Positions 47,090-55,674 are shown, numbered from the stretch's first letter. The stretch is 64,000 nucleotides of DNA from an uncultured bacterium (GCA_903884945.1 CAISGR010000027.1:62001-126000); one strand, 5' to 3'. Numbers and translations: made by a program. The notes: generated by a model not told the origin, from the letters alone.

Positions 47090-48237
47090 CCGCCGATCTG
47101 AAACCCGTTTTCGATGGCCTGAAGCCCCTCAGCCGGCTCGACTCCCCGCGCGAGATGATCCGGCAGTTCACCCCCAACTGGTTCGCCGCTACGATGGGCA
47201 CCGGCATTCTCGCGCTCGCCTTGCCGCAGGTGCCGGGCGTCGGCGCATCGCTGCACCCGGTCGGCGAGGTGTTGTGGTATTTCAACATCGCGCTCTTCAC
47301 GCTGTTCGCCGGGCTCTACACCGCGCGCTGGACGATTTTCGGGCACGAGGCGCGGCGGATCTTCGGGCACAACACCGTATCGATGTTCATCGGTACGATC
47401 CCGATGGGCCTCGCGACGATCATCAACGGGTTCCTGGCGTTCGGCCTGCCGCGGTTCGGCGCCGGCGTGATCCCGATCGCCGAGACATTGTGGTGGATCG
47501 ACGTCGCGATGTCGCTCGCCTGCGGTGTGGCGATCCCCTACCTCATGTTCACGCGGCACGAACATTCGCTCGACGGCATGACCGCGGTGTGGCTGCTGCC
47601 GGTGGTCGCGGCGGAGGTCGCAGGTGCGAGCGGCGGCCTGCTCGCCCCGCATCTGGCGGACGCGCATCACCAGTTCGTCGTGCTCGCAACGTCGTATGTG
47701 CTCTGGGCTTATTCAGTGCCGGTCGCGTTCGGCATCCTCGCGATCCTGATCCTGCGGATGGCACTGCACAAGCTGCCGCACGAGAGCATGGCCGCCTCGA
47801 GCTGGCTCGCGCTCGGTCCGATTGGCACCGGCGCGCTTGGGATGCTGGTGCTCGGCAGCAACGCGCCCGCGATCCTCGCCGCCAACGGCCTGGGGCAGAT
47901 CGGCGCGGTAGCGCAGGGGATTGGCACGATTGCCGGGCTGCTGCTCTGGGGTTTCGGTCTGTGGTGGCTGGCGCTCGCGACGCTGATCACGATCCGCTAC
48001 TGGCGCGCGGGCATTCCGTTCAACCTCGGCTGGTGGGGCTATACCTTCCCGCTTGGCGTCTACACGGTCGCCACCTTCAAGCTCGGCACGACGCTTCAGC
48101 TCGGCTTTTTCGGGATCGTCGGCACTGTCCTCACAGTGGCGCTCGCAGCAATGTGGCTGCTGGTCGGCGCCAAGACGGTCGCGGGCGGCTGGCGCGGGAA
48201 CCTGTTCGTGTCGCCCTGCATCGCCCAAGCCAATTGA
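47086..48237 (+). CDS. TDT family transporter (SSU1/TehA type)
   Basis: 383 residues from a GTG at 47086 overlapping the lysR stop. About ten membrane helices. The N-terminal NWFAATMGTGILALALP is the TDT family signature, and the last helices include GWWGYTFPLGVYTVATFKLG. TDT proteins export sulfite (SSU1) or C4-acids, or act as TehA-type anion channels. The nearby SorAB and LysR point to sulfite or related anion export. Confidence 0.9.
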   Translation: MTADLKPVFDGLKPLSRLDSPREMIRQFTPNWFAATMGTGILALALPQVPGVGASLHPVGEVLWYFNIALFTLFAGLYTARWTIFGHEARRIFGHNTVSMFIGTIPMGLATIINGFLAFGLPRFGAGVIPIAETLWWIDVAMSLACGVAIPYLMFTRHEHSLDGMTAVWLLPVVAAEVAGASGGLLAPHLADAHHQFVVLATSYVLWAYSVPVAFGILAILILRMALHKLPHESMAASSWLALGPIGTGALGMLVLGSNAPAILAANGLGQIGAVAQGIGTIAGLLLWGFGLWWLALATLITIRYWRAGIPFNLGWWGYTFPLGVYTVATFKLGTTLQLGFFGIVGTVLTVALAAMWLLVGAKTVAGGWRGNLFVSPCIAQAN

Positions 48238-48343
48238 TGGGCCGAACTGATCGTCCTGTCGGATCGAACCGTCGCATCCGATCGACCCGTACCGGGTAGA
48301 CCGGCGGACGGGTCGCGCATAAAAGCATGACATCGAAGGGAGA

Positions 48344-49588
48344 ATGCTGGTGGACAGCCTGGATATGAAATTGGCGCAGGCGATGAACCGCCGTCGCTTT
48401 CTCTCAGAAGCCGCGATCGGTAGCGGCGCGCTGATCGCCGCACCCGCGCTGGCGCAGAGCATGGTCGATCTGCATCTGCCAGGTGGCCCATCGGAACGGC
48501 CCATGACCAACGCGTTCCCCGGCAAGGGCAACATGATCCTCCAGCGTATCCACCCGCCGTTGCTGGAAACGCCGATGAGCGTGTTCAATGGCGACGTCTT
48601 CACGCCGAACGACCAGTTCTTCGTCCGCTGGCACTGGGCCGACATCCCGACCGCGATCGATGTCGAGGCGTTCCGGATCAAGGTGTACGGCGCGGTCACG
48701 CGTCCGCTGTCGATCTCGCTCGCGCAACTGCTGAAGCTGCCGCGCGTCGAGTTGGCGGCAATCAACCAATGCTCGGGCAATTCGCGGGCGTTGTTCCAGC
48801 CTCCGGTGGCGGGTGCGCAGTGGCGTCACGGGGCGATGGGCAACGCCAAATGGCTCGGCGTTCGCTTACGCGACGTGCTCGACATCGCCGGCGTGAAGCC
48901 GGGCGCGGTCGCGGTACGGTTCGGTGCGCTCGACCAGCCGGTGGTCACGGGCGCACCGGATTTCGCCAAGTCGCTGTCGATCGACCACGCACGCGACGGC
49001 GAAGTGATGCTGGCGTTCGGAATGAACGGCGAGCAGATGCCGCTCCTCAATGGCTTCCCGGTCCGGCTGATCGTACCCGGCTGGTATTCGACCTATTGGG
49101 TCAAGATGCTGAACGACATCGAGGTGCTCGCCGCACCCGACGACGGTTACTGGATGGCCAAGGCTTACAAAATCCCTGACACTCCAGGCGCGAACGTGCG
49201 GCCGGGCCAGAAGGATTTCCCGGCCGTTCCGATCAACAAGATGATCCCGCGCAGTTGGGTCACGAGCCTCGACGAAGGGCAGGCGATCGCGTTCGACCGC
49301 TCGATCCCGCTGGGCGGCATTGCGATGGGGGGCGATTGCGGCGTCGCCAAGGTCGATGTGTCGACCGACAACGGCAAGACCTGGTACAAGACGACGCTCG
49401 GCCCCGATCACGGCAAATACAGTTTCCGCCGCTGGGATGCGCAGGTTCCGCTCACCCATGCGGGCCCGACCAGGCTGATGTCGCGCTGCTGGAACACCGC
49501 CGGCCTCGCGCAGCCGATGACGCCGATCTGGAACCCGGGCGGTTTCATGCGCGGCAACATCGAAACCACCAACATCGTCGTCGGCTGA
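48344..49588 (+). CDS. sorA: SorA-type sulfite dehydrogenase, molybdenum subunit
   Basis: 414 residues. Tat signal NRRRFLSEAA (15-24) after a short leader, then the sulfite-oxidase fold: molybdenum ligand Cys143 in INQCSGNSR, GNAKWLGVRLRDVL, the substrate/cofactor block PVRLIVPGWYSTYWVKML and the C-terminal Mo-co dimerisation domain. It oxidises sulfite to sulfate in the periplasm and passes electrons to the SorB cytochrome. A GTG two codons after the ATG is better spaced from AAGGGAG and may be the true start. sorB follows 12 bp later. Confidence 0.9.
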   Translation: MLVDSLDMKLAQAMNRRRFLSEAAIGSGALIAAPALAQSMVDLHLPGGPSERPMTNAFPGKGNMILQRIHPPLLETPMSVFNGDVFTPNDQFFVRWHWADIPTAIDVEAFRIKVYGAVTRPLSISLAQLLKLPRVELAAINQCSGNSRALFQPPVAGAQWRHGAMGNAKWLGVRLRDVLDIAGVKPGAVAVRFGALDQPVVTGAPDFAKSLSIDHARDGEVMLAFGMNGEQMPLLNGFPVRLIVPGWYSTYWVKMLNDIEVLAAPDDGYWMAKAYKIPDTPGANVRPGQKDFPAVPINKMIPRSWVTSLDEGQAIAFDRSIPLGGIAMGGDCGVAKVDVSTDNGKTWYKTTLGPDHGKYSFRRWDAQVPLTHAGPTRLMSRCWNTAGLAQPMTPIWNPGGFMRGNIETTNIVVG

Positions 49589-49600
49589 GGAGCAACGCCT

Positions 49601-50077
49601 GTGAAAACGCCTTCCATCGGCACGCTGTCGTTCGGGTTCGTCGGCGCGACCGTCGTTCTGCTGCTTGCGATCGGTTCCCCGAACAGCCGTGTCGCCCCGC
49701 CGCCTGCGGCCCCGACTGCACCACCGCCGCCAAGCGTCTCGGCGCGCGGCTTTTCGCTGGCGTCCACCTCGGTCGATCTTCCGACCGACGAAGGTCAATA
49801 TCCCGCCGGCCCGCATGCCGATGTCATCAATGCCAACTGCACGTCGTGTCATTCGGCGAGCATGGCGCTGAACCAGCCACCACTCTCTGGCGACCAGTGG
49901 ACCGCGGAGGTCACCAAGATGCGCGAGGTCTACAAGGCACCCGTCGCCGCAGCCGACGTACCGGCGATCGTCGCCTATCTGACTGCCATGAGCACGAAGC
50001 AGCCGGGCGCCGCGAAGGGCAAGGCACAGGACCCCGATCCGAAGGCTGCGCCCGACGTATCTGGAGGATCAGGTTAA
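49601..50077 (+). CDS. sorB: SorB-like cytochrome c subunit
   Basis: 158 residues from a GTG with GAGGAGCAACGCCT upstream. A signal/anchor helix (about 8-24), a Pro/Ala-rich linker (32-46), then a mono-haem domain with CTSCH at 80-84 and the C-terminal axial Met. Immediately after sorA, this is the natural electron acceptor of the sulfite dehydrogenase, as in SorAB of Starkeya. The Pro-rich linker is longer than usual. Confidence 0.87.
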   Translation: MKTPSIGTLSFGFVGATVVLLLAIGSPNSRVAPPPAAPTAPPPPSVSARGFSLASTSVDLPTDEGQYPAGPHADVINANCTSCHSASMALNQPPLSGDQWTAEVTKMREVYKAPVAAADVPAIVAYLTAMSTKQPGAAKGKAQDPDPKAAPDVSGGSG

Positions 50078-50086
50078 GCCATCAAC

Positions 50087-51451
50087 TCACGACACGCGGT
50101 TTTGCGCGCGAAGTGCTGTGCGGCGTGTACGTGTCTCGCGCAGTGTCGCATCGGGCGCCAGACCGTCTGCCGGCACCTTGGGTATCGCAACGCGCTGCGA
50201 CAGGTAGATGCCGTTGTGGCCCGAGCAGAGATAGGCCACGAAACAGGCGACGGCGATCGGCACCGCATAGGCGGCGCCGAACAGTTCGATTCCCATGAAG
50301 GTGCAGGCGAGCGGGGTATTGGCGGCCCCGGCAAACACCGCGACAAAGCCGATCGCGGCGAACAGGCCCGTCGGCACGCCCAAGAAAGGCGCCAGCGCGT
50401 TACCGAGCGCTGCGCCGATGAAGAACAACGGCGTGACTTCACCGCCTTTGAAACCCGCGCCGAGCGTGACGACGGTAAACAGCAGCTTGATCGCCCAACT
50501 CCACGGATGCGTGTCCGGTCCGAAGAAGCTGGCGATGGTAAGGCTGTCGGGCCCCGCTGCCAGGACACCCAGGCCCAGATAGTCGCGCGTGCCGAATAGG
50601 AAGACGAGCGCGATAACGACGGCCCCGCCTATCACTGGACGTAGTGGACCATAGGGAACGATCCGCTTGAGCCATCCCCCGACCACGTGGTTGGCTTCGG
50701 CGAAGGCCAGACCGACCAGTCCGAATATGATCCCCGCAACACCTGCCTTCGTCACGAGCAGCGCATCGACGGGTATCAACGCACCGATCGGGTAGACACC
50801 GTGATGGATACCCCAGGCGAGGCACGTCCAATCGCCGACCAGCGCTGCAACAAGGCAAGGCACCAGCGCGGAATATTCAACGCGGCCGATCGCCAGCACT
50901 TCGAGCGCGAAGACCGCTCCTGCGATCGGCGTGCCGAAGACCGCGCCGAACCCGGCTGCGATCCCCGTCTTCAACAGGATGCGCGTGCCGCCCGCATCGA
51001 GGTGGAGCGCGCGGCCGAAACCGCTGGCAAGGCTTCCGCCTAATTGGACGGCGGTGCCTTCACGTCCGGCCGAGCCACCGAAAAGATGCGTCACCACTGT
51101 GCCGAAGAAGATGAGCGGCGCCATCCGCAGCGGCACACCGCCGCCCGGCTCGTGGATCTGCTCGACGATCAGGTTGTTGCCGCCCTCCACCGAGCGCCCG
51201 GTGAGATGGTAGAGCAATCCGACCACGAACCCGCCCACCGGCAGCAGATAGAGCAGCCAGGGCGATGCGAACCGCAGTCGCGTAACGGTATCGAGGCTCA
51301 ACAGGAACGCCGCACATAGCGTCCCGACGAGTGCCGCCATGGGCAGCAGGATCAGCGCCCAGCGCAGGACAGAGATCGCATGGTCGTGACGATCGCGCAC
51401 AAATGCCGCAACGTTCAGCGTGTCGACCAGATTGCGAAAGGTAGCGCGCAC
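50087..51451 (-). CDS. ClC-type chloride channel/antiporter
   Basis: 454 residues from a GTG with GGAGGAATT. About ten membrane helices. The selectivity motif [14 protein letters not shown] (about 125-138) keeps the gating Glu of GREG but has Thr for the usual Pro. Further landmarks are [23 protein letters not shown] and [15 protein letters not shown]. Convergent with sorB (9 bp apart). Function may be anion exchange or acid resistance. No CBS domains are present. Confidence 0.9.
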   Translation of the reverse strand: MRATFRNLVDTLNVAAFVRDRHDHAISVLRWALILLPMAALVGTLCAAFLLSLDTVTRLRFASPWLLYLLPVGGFVVGLLYHLTGRSVEGGNNLIVEQIHEPGGGVPLRMAPLIFFGTVVTHLFGGSAGREGTAVQLGGSLASGFGRALHLDAGGTRILLKTGIAAGFGAVFGTPIAGAVFALEVLAIGRVEYSALVPCLVAALVGDWTCLAWGIHHGVYPIGALIPVDALLVTKAGVAGIIFGLVGLAFAEANHVVGGWLKRIVPYGPLRPVIGGAVVIALVFLFGTRDYLGLGVLAAGPDSLTIASFFGPDTHPWSWAIKLLFTVVTLGAGFKGGEVTPLFFIGAALGNALAPFLGVPTGLFAAIGFVAVFAGAANTPLACTFMGIELFGAAYAVPIAVACFVAYLCSGHNGIYLSQRVAIPKVPADGLAPDATLRETRTRRTALRAQNRVS

Positions 51452-51619
51452 AATTCCTCCTTGCTGCCTGACGGCGCCAAGTAGGAATCATCAGCTCATG
51501 TCAGAGCGGTTCGGCCAAATTGCCCGGCAGAAATCCATTGCCGAGGTCGATGTATGAGACGTTGGCCCCAACCGTCAATGGGCATGTTGGTCGGGCAAAT
51601 GCTCGGACCTGTCAGTCGC

Positions 51620-51772
51620 CAGGGTCTATCTGAGCCCGTTATATGGACCGACCCGGGTACGCTACATGCGGGACCGATCGGTTTCGACCCGCGCGTCGTT
51701 TTCGGGCTGCGTCACAAGGGGCGATACCGCACGAAAGCCGCCGATGCGCTGCCGGGTCTGATCGGCCCGTAG
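51620..51772 (+). pseudogene. C-terminal remnant of a LysR-type regulator gene
   Basis: The frame ends GTLHAGPIGFDPRVVFGLRHK and GRYRTKAADALPGLIG, which parallels the C-terminus of the intact LysR at 46.2-47.1 kb (GTLHDLPLGLPRRPFYALRHK, ERYRTRAADALTDLI). No HTH or other part was found upstream, so this is only the tail. It separates the ClC gene from the DUF202 gene. Confidence 0.7.
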
Positions 51773-51791
51773 CGTGGTTAGCGCTGCTGCG

Positions 51792-52232
51792 CTACGAGCG
51801 CGCCGTCCAGATGCCGACGAGCGCGGCCAGCGACACGAGCATAAGAAACCCGTTCATTACCAGGAGCAACGCCGCTGGCAGGCGCTTGATGTCGGGTCGT
51901 GGCGGCGGGGCGCCGGCACCCATCTCGCGCCACACCGCGGCGACAAAGCAAAAGGCGCTGAACAGGATCAGCATGGTCCCGGTCGCCGTCGCCAGCCACG
52001 GGAACACGACGTCCTTGAGCAGCGCGCGCGCGCCGATCCCGGAAGCGAGCGCCGCCAGTCCGGTACGCACCCAGGCGGCATAGGTGCGTTCACCGGCGAG
52101 GATTGTGCGGTCTGCGGCAAGCTCCGTGCGACGATCAGCGCTGTCCACCTGCTGGACTGCGCTGTCCTTCAGCGCGCTCGCGCTCTCCGCCAGCTTCGCA
52201 TGGGCCCGATCGGCGTCGTGCGGCGCGTCCAT
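51792..52232 (-). CDS. DUF202 membrane protein
   Basis: 146 residues from ATG 52232, whose TGATG overlaps the stop of the sulfite-oxidase-type gene. A charged N-terminus (AESASALKDSAVQQVDSADRRTELAADRTI) leads to the DUF202 motif LAGERTYAAWVRTGLAALASGIG (about 60-80), then three membrane helices. Role unknown; translational coupling suggests it serves the upstream enzyme. Confidence 0.85.
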   Translation of the reverse strand: MDAPHDADRAHAKLAESASALKDSAVQQVDSADRRTELAADRTILAGERTYAAWVRTGLAALASGIGARALLKDVVFPWLATATGTMLILFSAFCFVAAVWREMGAGAPPPRPDIKRLPAALLLVMNGFLMLVSLAALVGIWTARS

Positions 52233-53317
52233 CAGCCGGCGGTGACGGTGATGCGATGCCAAGCCGTCGAGAGATAGCCGGCGAAGTTCCAGATCGCTTC
52301 GGGCCGTTCGGGCTGCATCTGCCCGGCACCGTCGACGGCGCGCACGACCAGGACGTGGAGCCCGGGCGAGAGATCGACCGTGACGTGCCACTGCGTCCAG
52401 CTCCAGGGTGAATCCGGTTGGCTGGTCAGTTCCGCCTGCAGCCAGTCGGTGCCGTCATTGACGGAGACCTCGACGCGCGAGACCGCTCGGCCGAAGGCGA
52501 CCGCATAGCCCGCGATTTCGCATGCGCCGGCGCCGATATGCGCGCCGTCCACGGGGGCGCAGATCGCAGCGTTGAGCGGCATCTCCTCGATCGTCAGGCC
52601 CCGGTCCCAATCCGCGTCCTCCTTCGCTACCGACGCCGGAAAGAGCTTGTAGTCCTTGGCCTGGATCGGCGCATCGGACGGGCGATCGCGCACCTCGATG
52701 CGCGTCAGCCACTTGGCGCTACGAACGCCCGCATAGCCCGGCACGACGAGCCGCAGCGGTGCGCCATGTTCGGGGGCCAGCACCTCGCCGTTCATGCCCC
52801 AGGCGATGAGCACGTCCGGCTCTAGCGCCTTGGCGATCGAGATCGAGGCACCGAACGGCGCCGTCTCACCATCGACATCCACGTCGTCGGCCCCCGTAGT
52901 GCCGACGAACGACGCGCCATCTTGGATGCCGGCCGCGGCGAGTACGTCGCACAGTGCGACGCCGGTCCAAGCCGCATTGCCGATCGCGCCCACGTCCCAG
53001 GGATCGCCCGAAGTCTTTTCCACGTCTTGAAGATGTGCCCGACGATTGCCGGCGCACTGCATGGTCGCGGTCACTGTCCGGGTCGCAAATGCCGTTTGAA
53101 GTTCGGCGACCGTGTAGGAGCGCGGGCGGTCGACCAAGCCGTCCAGCGCTATACGATGATCGTCGGCCAGCTCCGGCGTAGGTCCGTGACTGCGGATGTA
53201 GAAATTCGCCTGCGGCGTCAGGAAGGACGTGATCAGTTTATCCGGAGGCGTTTCCGCATTGAGCGGCTCCGGACAGCGGAGGATTAGATTCTGTTCGGCG
53301 CGATCGGATGCGGTCAT
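52232..53317 (-). CDS. sulfite oxidase-fold molybdenum enzyme (second copy)
   Basis: 361 residues, no signal peptide, so cytosolic or exported by another route. The oxidoreductase molybdopterin domain has molybdenum ligand Cys88 in MQCAGNRR, GNAAWTGVALCDVL, and PLRLVVPGYAGVRSAKWLTRIEV. The C-terminal Mo-co dimerisation domain (SWTQWHVTVDLSPGLHVLVVRA) is complete. It resembles plant/animal sulfite oxidase more than SorA. It may oxidise sulfite in the cytoplasm, in addition to SorA in the periplasm. Confidence 0.9.
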   Translation of the reverse strand: MTASDRAEQNLILRCPEPLNAETPPDKLITSFLTPQANFYIRSHGPTPELADDHRIALDGLVDRPRSYTVAELQTAFATRTVTATMQCAGNRRAHLQDVEKTSGDPWDVGAIGNAAWTGVALCDVLAAAGIQDGASFVGTTGADDVDVDGETAPFGASISIAKALEPDVLIAWGMNGEVLAPEHGAPLRLVVPGYAGVRSAKWLTRIEVRDRPSDAPIQAKDYKLFPASVAKEDADWDRGLTIEEMPLNAAICAPVDGAHIGAGACEIAGYAVAFGRAVSRVEVSVNDGTDWLQAELTSQPDSPWSWTQWHVTVDLSPGLHVLVVRAVDGAGQMQPERPEAIWNFAGYLSTAWHRITVTAG

Positions 53318-53618
53318 GCAAGCGGCCTACCATGATGAAATCAATAGCGAAATTGATCGTTTGGCTGGACGATGTCACCCAGACTCTTTCGATAGCCTAT
53401 CCCTTTCTAGACGGGGGGAGCGATCGCCATGCCGTCGCGCAAGAGGCGCCGAGTGCAAGACAGCCTTTCCCGTAGATCGACTCAATGTGGCTGAGCTTGC
53501 TACGACGGCTTTGTCCCAAAAGTCGTCGCTAGGCACCAGGGATGACGGAAAACCCTATCGCCATCGCAGATGCGCGACAAACGGGTGTTTCCCGACACCC
53601 GGAGCGGGGCTGTCGGCG
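53318..53618. other. 301-bp right-end region of the transposon, no gene
   Basis: No frame gives a recognised protein. A short hairpin GGGTGT-TTCCCG-ACACCC lies at about 53,583-53,600, and GTGTTTCCCGACA in it is one base off GTGTTTTCCGACA of the res site. It may be a relict of a second res-like half-site. Confidence 0.4.
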
Positions 53619-53656
53619 CTTAGCGTATATTTGGGTCTGTTCTATGTACCGACCCC
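53619..53656 (-). repeat. right 38-bp terminal inverted repeat of the Tn3-family element
   Basis: Read on the minus strand it starts GGGGTCGGTACATAG and ends ATATACGCTAAG. 36 of 38 positions equal the left copy. It joins, at 53656/53657, a gene fragment that looks like dmeF. Confidence 0.95.
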
Positions 53657-53698
53657 ATGGTCGTGCGTAAAGGCATCAATGTCGCGGGTCGTCGTCAA
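53657..53698 (-). pseudogene. dmeF: 5' fragment of a DmeF-type Co/Ni efflux gene, cut by the transposon
   Basis: Beginning at a TTG (53698) with AAGG upstream, right after dmeR, the frame reads MTTTRDIDAFTHDH and then enters the inverted repeat and stops. 'HDHVFLG' after a short leader is the usual start of DmeF, and dmeR-dmeF is a known pair. Only ~14 codons remain, and no continuation is found left of the element. The match is short, so this is a moderate call. Confidence 0.55.
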
Positions 53699-53708
53699 TA
53701 TCTGAGCC

Positions 53709-53984
53709 TTATTTGGCGTAGCGGCGTATGACCGCGATCAATTCTTCTGCGCCGGCAGAGCGATCCTCGGGAGAGAGGTCAGGGTCCGCTACATGAGCTC
53801 GGACATGCTCTTCAATAATCTCGTCCATGAGACCGTTCATGGCGCCCCGTGTCGCTGCGACGAGATGCAGCGTCGTCGAGCAATCCGTGCCTGCCGCCAG
53901 CGCTTTCTCGATCGCTTTGACCTGGCCTGCGATCCGGCGGACCCGCTTCAGAAGTTCGTCATTGCTAGTTACCAGATGTCCCAT
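53709..53984 (-). CDS. dmeR: RcnR/DmeR-type Ni/Co-responsive repressor
   Basis: 91 residues of the CsoR/RcnR/FrmR fold. The four RcnR ligand positions are all present: His3, Cys35, His60 and His64 (H-C-H-H), unlike FrmR (no His64) or CsoR (Cys-His-Cys). The core also shows RVRRIAGQVKAIEKAL and AATRGAMNGLMDEIIEEH. It should repress its own operon and release it when Ni or Co binds. Its target dmeF is broken right behind it. Confidence 0.9.
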   Translation of the reverse strand: MGHLVTSNDELLKRVRRIAGQVKAIEKALAAGTDCSTTLHLVAATRGAMNGLMDEIIEEHVRAHVADPDLSPEDRSAGAEELIAVIRRYAK

Positions 53985-54008
53985 AGGATACCTACCTACC
54001 CTATCTAT
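53983..54008 (-). promoter_or_regulatory. possible DmeR operator over the dmeR start
   Basis: AT-rich arms ATAGGATA and TATCTAT flank a C-tract (CCTACCTACCC) on the plus strand. This is the layout of RcnR/DmeR operators (a G/C-tract between inverted AT arms). The arms match imperfectly. It overlaps the dmeR ATG. Confidence 0.4.
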
Positions 54009-54013
54009 ACCAC

Positions 54014-54344
54014 GAACAAAAGGATGCTTTAATATCGCTTTGACCGCGGCCTAAGTGTCACTGCAGCCTCCAATATGCATGGCATCCTGCCAGTGGTGCT
54101 GCGGATCGCAGAATGAAAGCGCTACCTCCCACCCGCACCACTGCGTGAACTCGCACATGGCAACGGAAACCGATTCCCTGTGATCTGCCGGTCATGCGCA
54201 TGCTTGAGAATGAGGAGGGACATCGTACCACGGCGACTTCAGCATCGTCGGATGGCGTACACCGGAGAGCGGGCACCCACGCTGGGATGCGTGCCCAAAC
54301 ACCACCAGGATTTGTCCAGTAGCGCCCCGCACCAGGGGCCCCTG
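54014..54344. other. 331-bp stretch, nothing recognised
   Basis: Between dmeR and the lipoprotein gene. Short frames exist on both strands, with no family match or ribosome site. It should contain the dmeR promoter. Confidence 0.45.
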
Positions 54345-54743
54345 TCATTCAGGTCGCGCTGTGACAGGCTCGATGCTGATTGTCGCTATTGCCGATGGAT
54401 CACTGACTCTCAAAAACGCCGAGAAATATGCCAACCGAAAACGGCGGGTCATGAATTCTCCCCAAGTCGCTTTCACGGCCGCGATGATGCTCCCGGATCG
54501 GTCACGTGCTATTACTTCAAGATGACCGGGCACCGCTCCCGCATAACCATTTGTCCTGCGCACGTCTCCGCCAATTAGAATGCCGTCCTTTTTGCGGTGA
54601 GCGGTCGCGCGCACGACTACTATATCTGCATTTGATACCAACCGGATGGCGTCATCATGAGCCGCTGCTGTAACGCACCCTGTAAGAGTCATCGCAAGTA
54701 TTGAAATCACAAAAAAGTCTCGAATTTCGTACGGCCTGATCAT
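54345..54743 (-). CDS. small lipoprotein of unknown function
   Basis: 132 residues from the ATG at 54743; longer in-frame starts lie in the preceding gene region. A lipoprotein signal (FFVISILAMTLTGC, lipobox LTGC near residue 27) is followed by one small beta-rich domain with ADIVVVRATAHRKKDGILIGGDVRRTNG and LEVIARDRSGSIIAAVKATW. No family was recognised. Gene lies in the same direction as the membrane protein upstream. Confidence 0.65.
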   Translation of the reverse strand: MIRPYEIRDFFVISILAMTLTGCVTAAAHDDAIRLVSNADIVVVRATAHRKKDGILIGGDVRRTNGYAGAVPGHLEVIARDRSGSIIAAVKATWGEFMTRRFRLAYFSAFLRVSDPSAIATISIEPVTARPE

Positions 54744-54856
54744 GATTAGAACTCCAATTGGGAGCAATAGCGCCAGCACTATGGGAAACGACACCGCCTC
54801 TTGAAGGTGAGCTTCCAGGCCAAGTGTTGCCACCGATGGACTGGGCAGCGAAGTGC

Positions 54857-55639
54857 TTACGAGCCTGTCTTTCGCTCTTCGCCGGGGTGGCGCCCCGCCC
54901 TTTGCGGGAGCAGCAGGATACACCCGACAATGACAATGGCGAGGACAGCTGACGCGAGCGGACGACTGAACGCAAGCCCGCCTTGGTTGAGGGGCTTATC
55001 GAGCAAATCACCCACGGTCGCGCCAAGCGGCCGGGTAAGAATGAACGCTGCCCAGAAGAGAAAAACCCGAGACACGGTTGTCCAATAATTGGCGGCAACG
55101 AGCAGCAGCAGCCCGGCGGCAAACACCACCGCCCCACCCTCGTAACCGAGCCCGGCGTCAGCGATCCAGTCGCCCAGAGCGGTGCCGAGCGTCTGGGAGA
55201 AGGTGATGGTGACCCAGTAGAAAATCTCCGCCTTCGGCGTCCGAACCGTGTCCACCGAGACCGATCCGAGCGTGAAATGCCAGACCGCGAGCGAGCCCAA
55301 CACACAGATGAGGAGCAGAGTCGCACCACCGGGATAGCCGATGCCCAGAGACCGATCGGCAAAGTCGGCCATCGTCGTTCCCGCAGTGGTGGAGGTTATG
55401 ATGGTCGCCCAATAAAGAGCGGGATGGAAACGTGTCGCCTTGATCTGCCACACGACAAAGACAACCAAAAGCGTCGCGAATATCGCAGTCCCGACCAGAT
55501 AGCCGAGCTTCATGGTCATGCTCACCGTGTCGCCGCCGGTCTCACCAAGCGTCGTTGCCAAGATTTTGATCATCCAGAAAGTCAGTGTGACTTCTGGTAC
55601 CTTGCTCAAGGCAATTTGCGCGTCGGTTTGGTTCGCCAT
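54857..55639 (-). CDS. COG4705-type membrane protein with internal repeats
   Basis: 260 residues from the ATG at 55639, nine bases after GAAGGAG; an in-frame ATG at 55672 is less well placed. About eight membrane helices in repeated pairs, each with a short Gly-Asp-like motif (TLGETGGDT, TTMADFADRSLG, TLGTALGDWIA, PLGATVGDLLD). This repeat pattern is that of the COG4705 family. Function is unknown; the acidic residues in membranes suggest cation movement. Confidence 0.8.
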   Translation of the reverse strand: MANQTDAQIALSKVPEVTLTFWMIKILATTLGETGGDTVSMTMKLGYLVGTAIFATLLVVFVVWQIKATRFHPALYWATIITSTTAGTTMADFADRSLGIGYPGGATLLLICVLGSLAVWHFTLGSVSVDTVRTPKAEIFYWVTITFSQTLGTALGDWIADAGLGYEGGAVVFAAGLLLLVAANYWTTVSRVFLFWAAFILTRPLGATVGDLLDKPLNQGGLAFSRPLASAVLAIVIVGCILLLPQRAGRHPGEERKTGS

Positions 55640-55674
55640 GCCATGTGGCTCCTTCGTGGCAGGCTGATCCATGC

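Larger units (their letters stand above)
37566..53656. mobile_element. 16.1-kb Tn3-family transposon with sulfite-related cargo
   Basis: Bounded by 38-bp inverted repeats that agree at 36 of 38 positions and start GGGGTCGGTACATAG and end TATACGCTAAG, the Tn3-family form. tnpA ends inside the left repeat, and tnpR and a res-like site follow. Cargo from 41.4 to 53.3 kb: two YVTN propellers, DUF305, a membrane protein, malate dehydrogenase, LysR, TDT exporter, SorA/SorB, ClC channel, a LysR remnant, DUF202 and a sulfite-oxidase-fold enzyme. The 5-bp flanks differ (CGCCG left, ATGGT right), so there is no target duplication. Confidence 0.9.

Noticed and set aside
53560..53618. Res-like GTGTTTCCCGACA near the right end of the transposon
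   Set aside because: Only 13 bases resemble the res site and no full dimer site is present; too weak to claim a second res.
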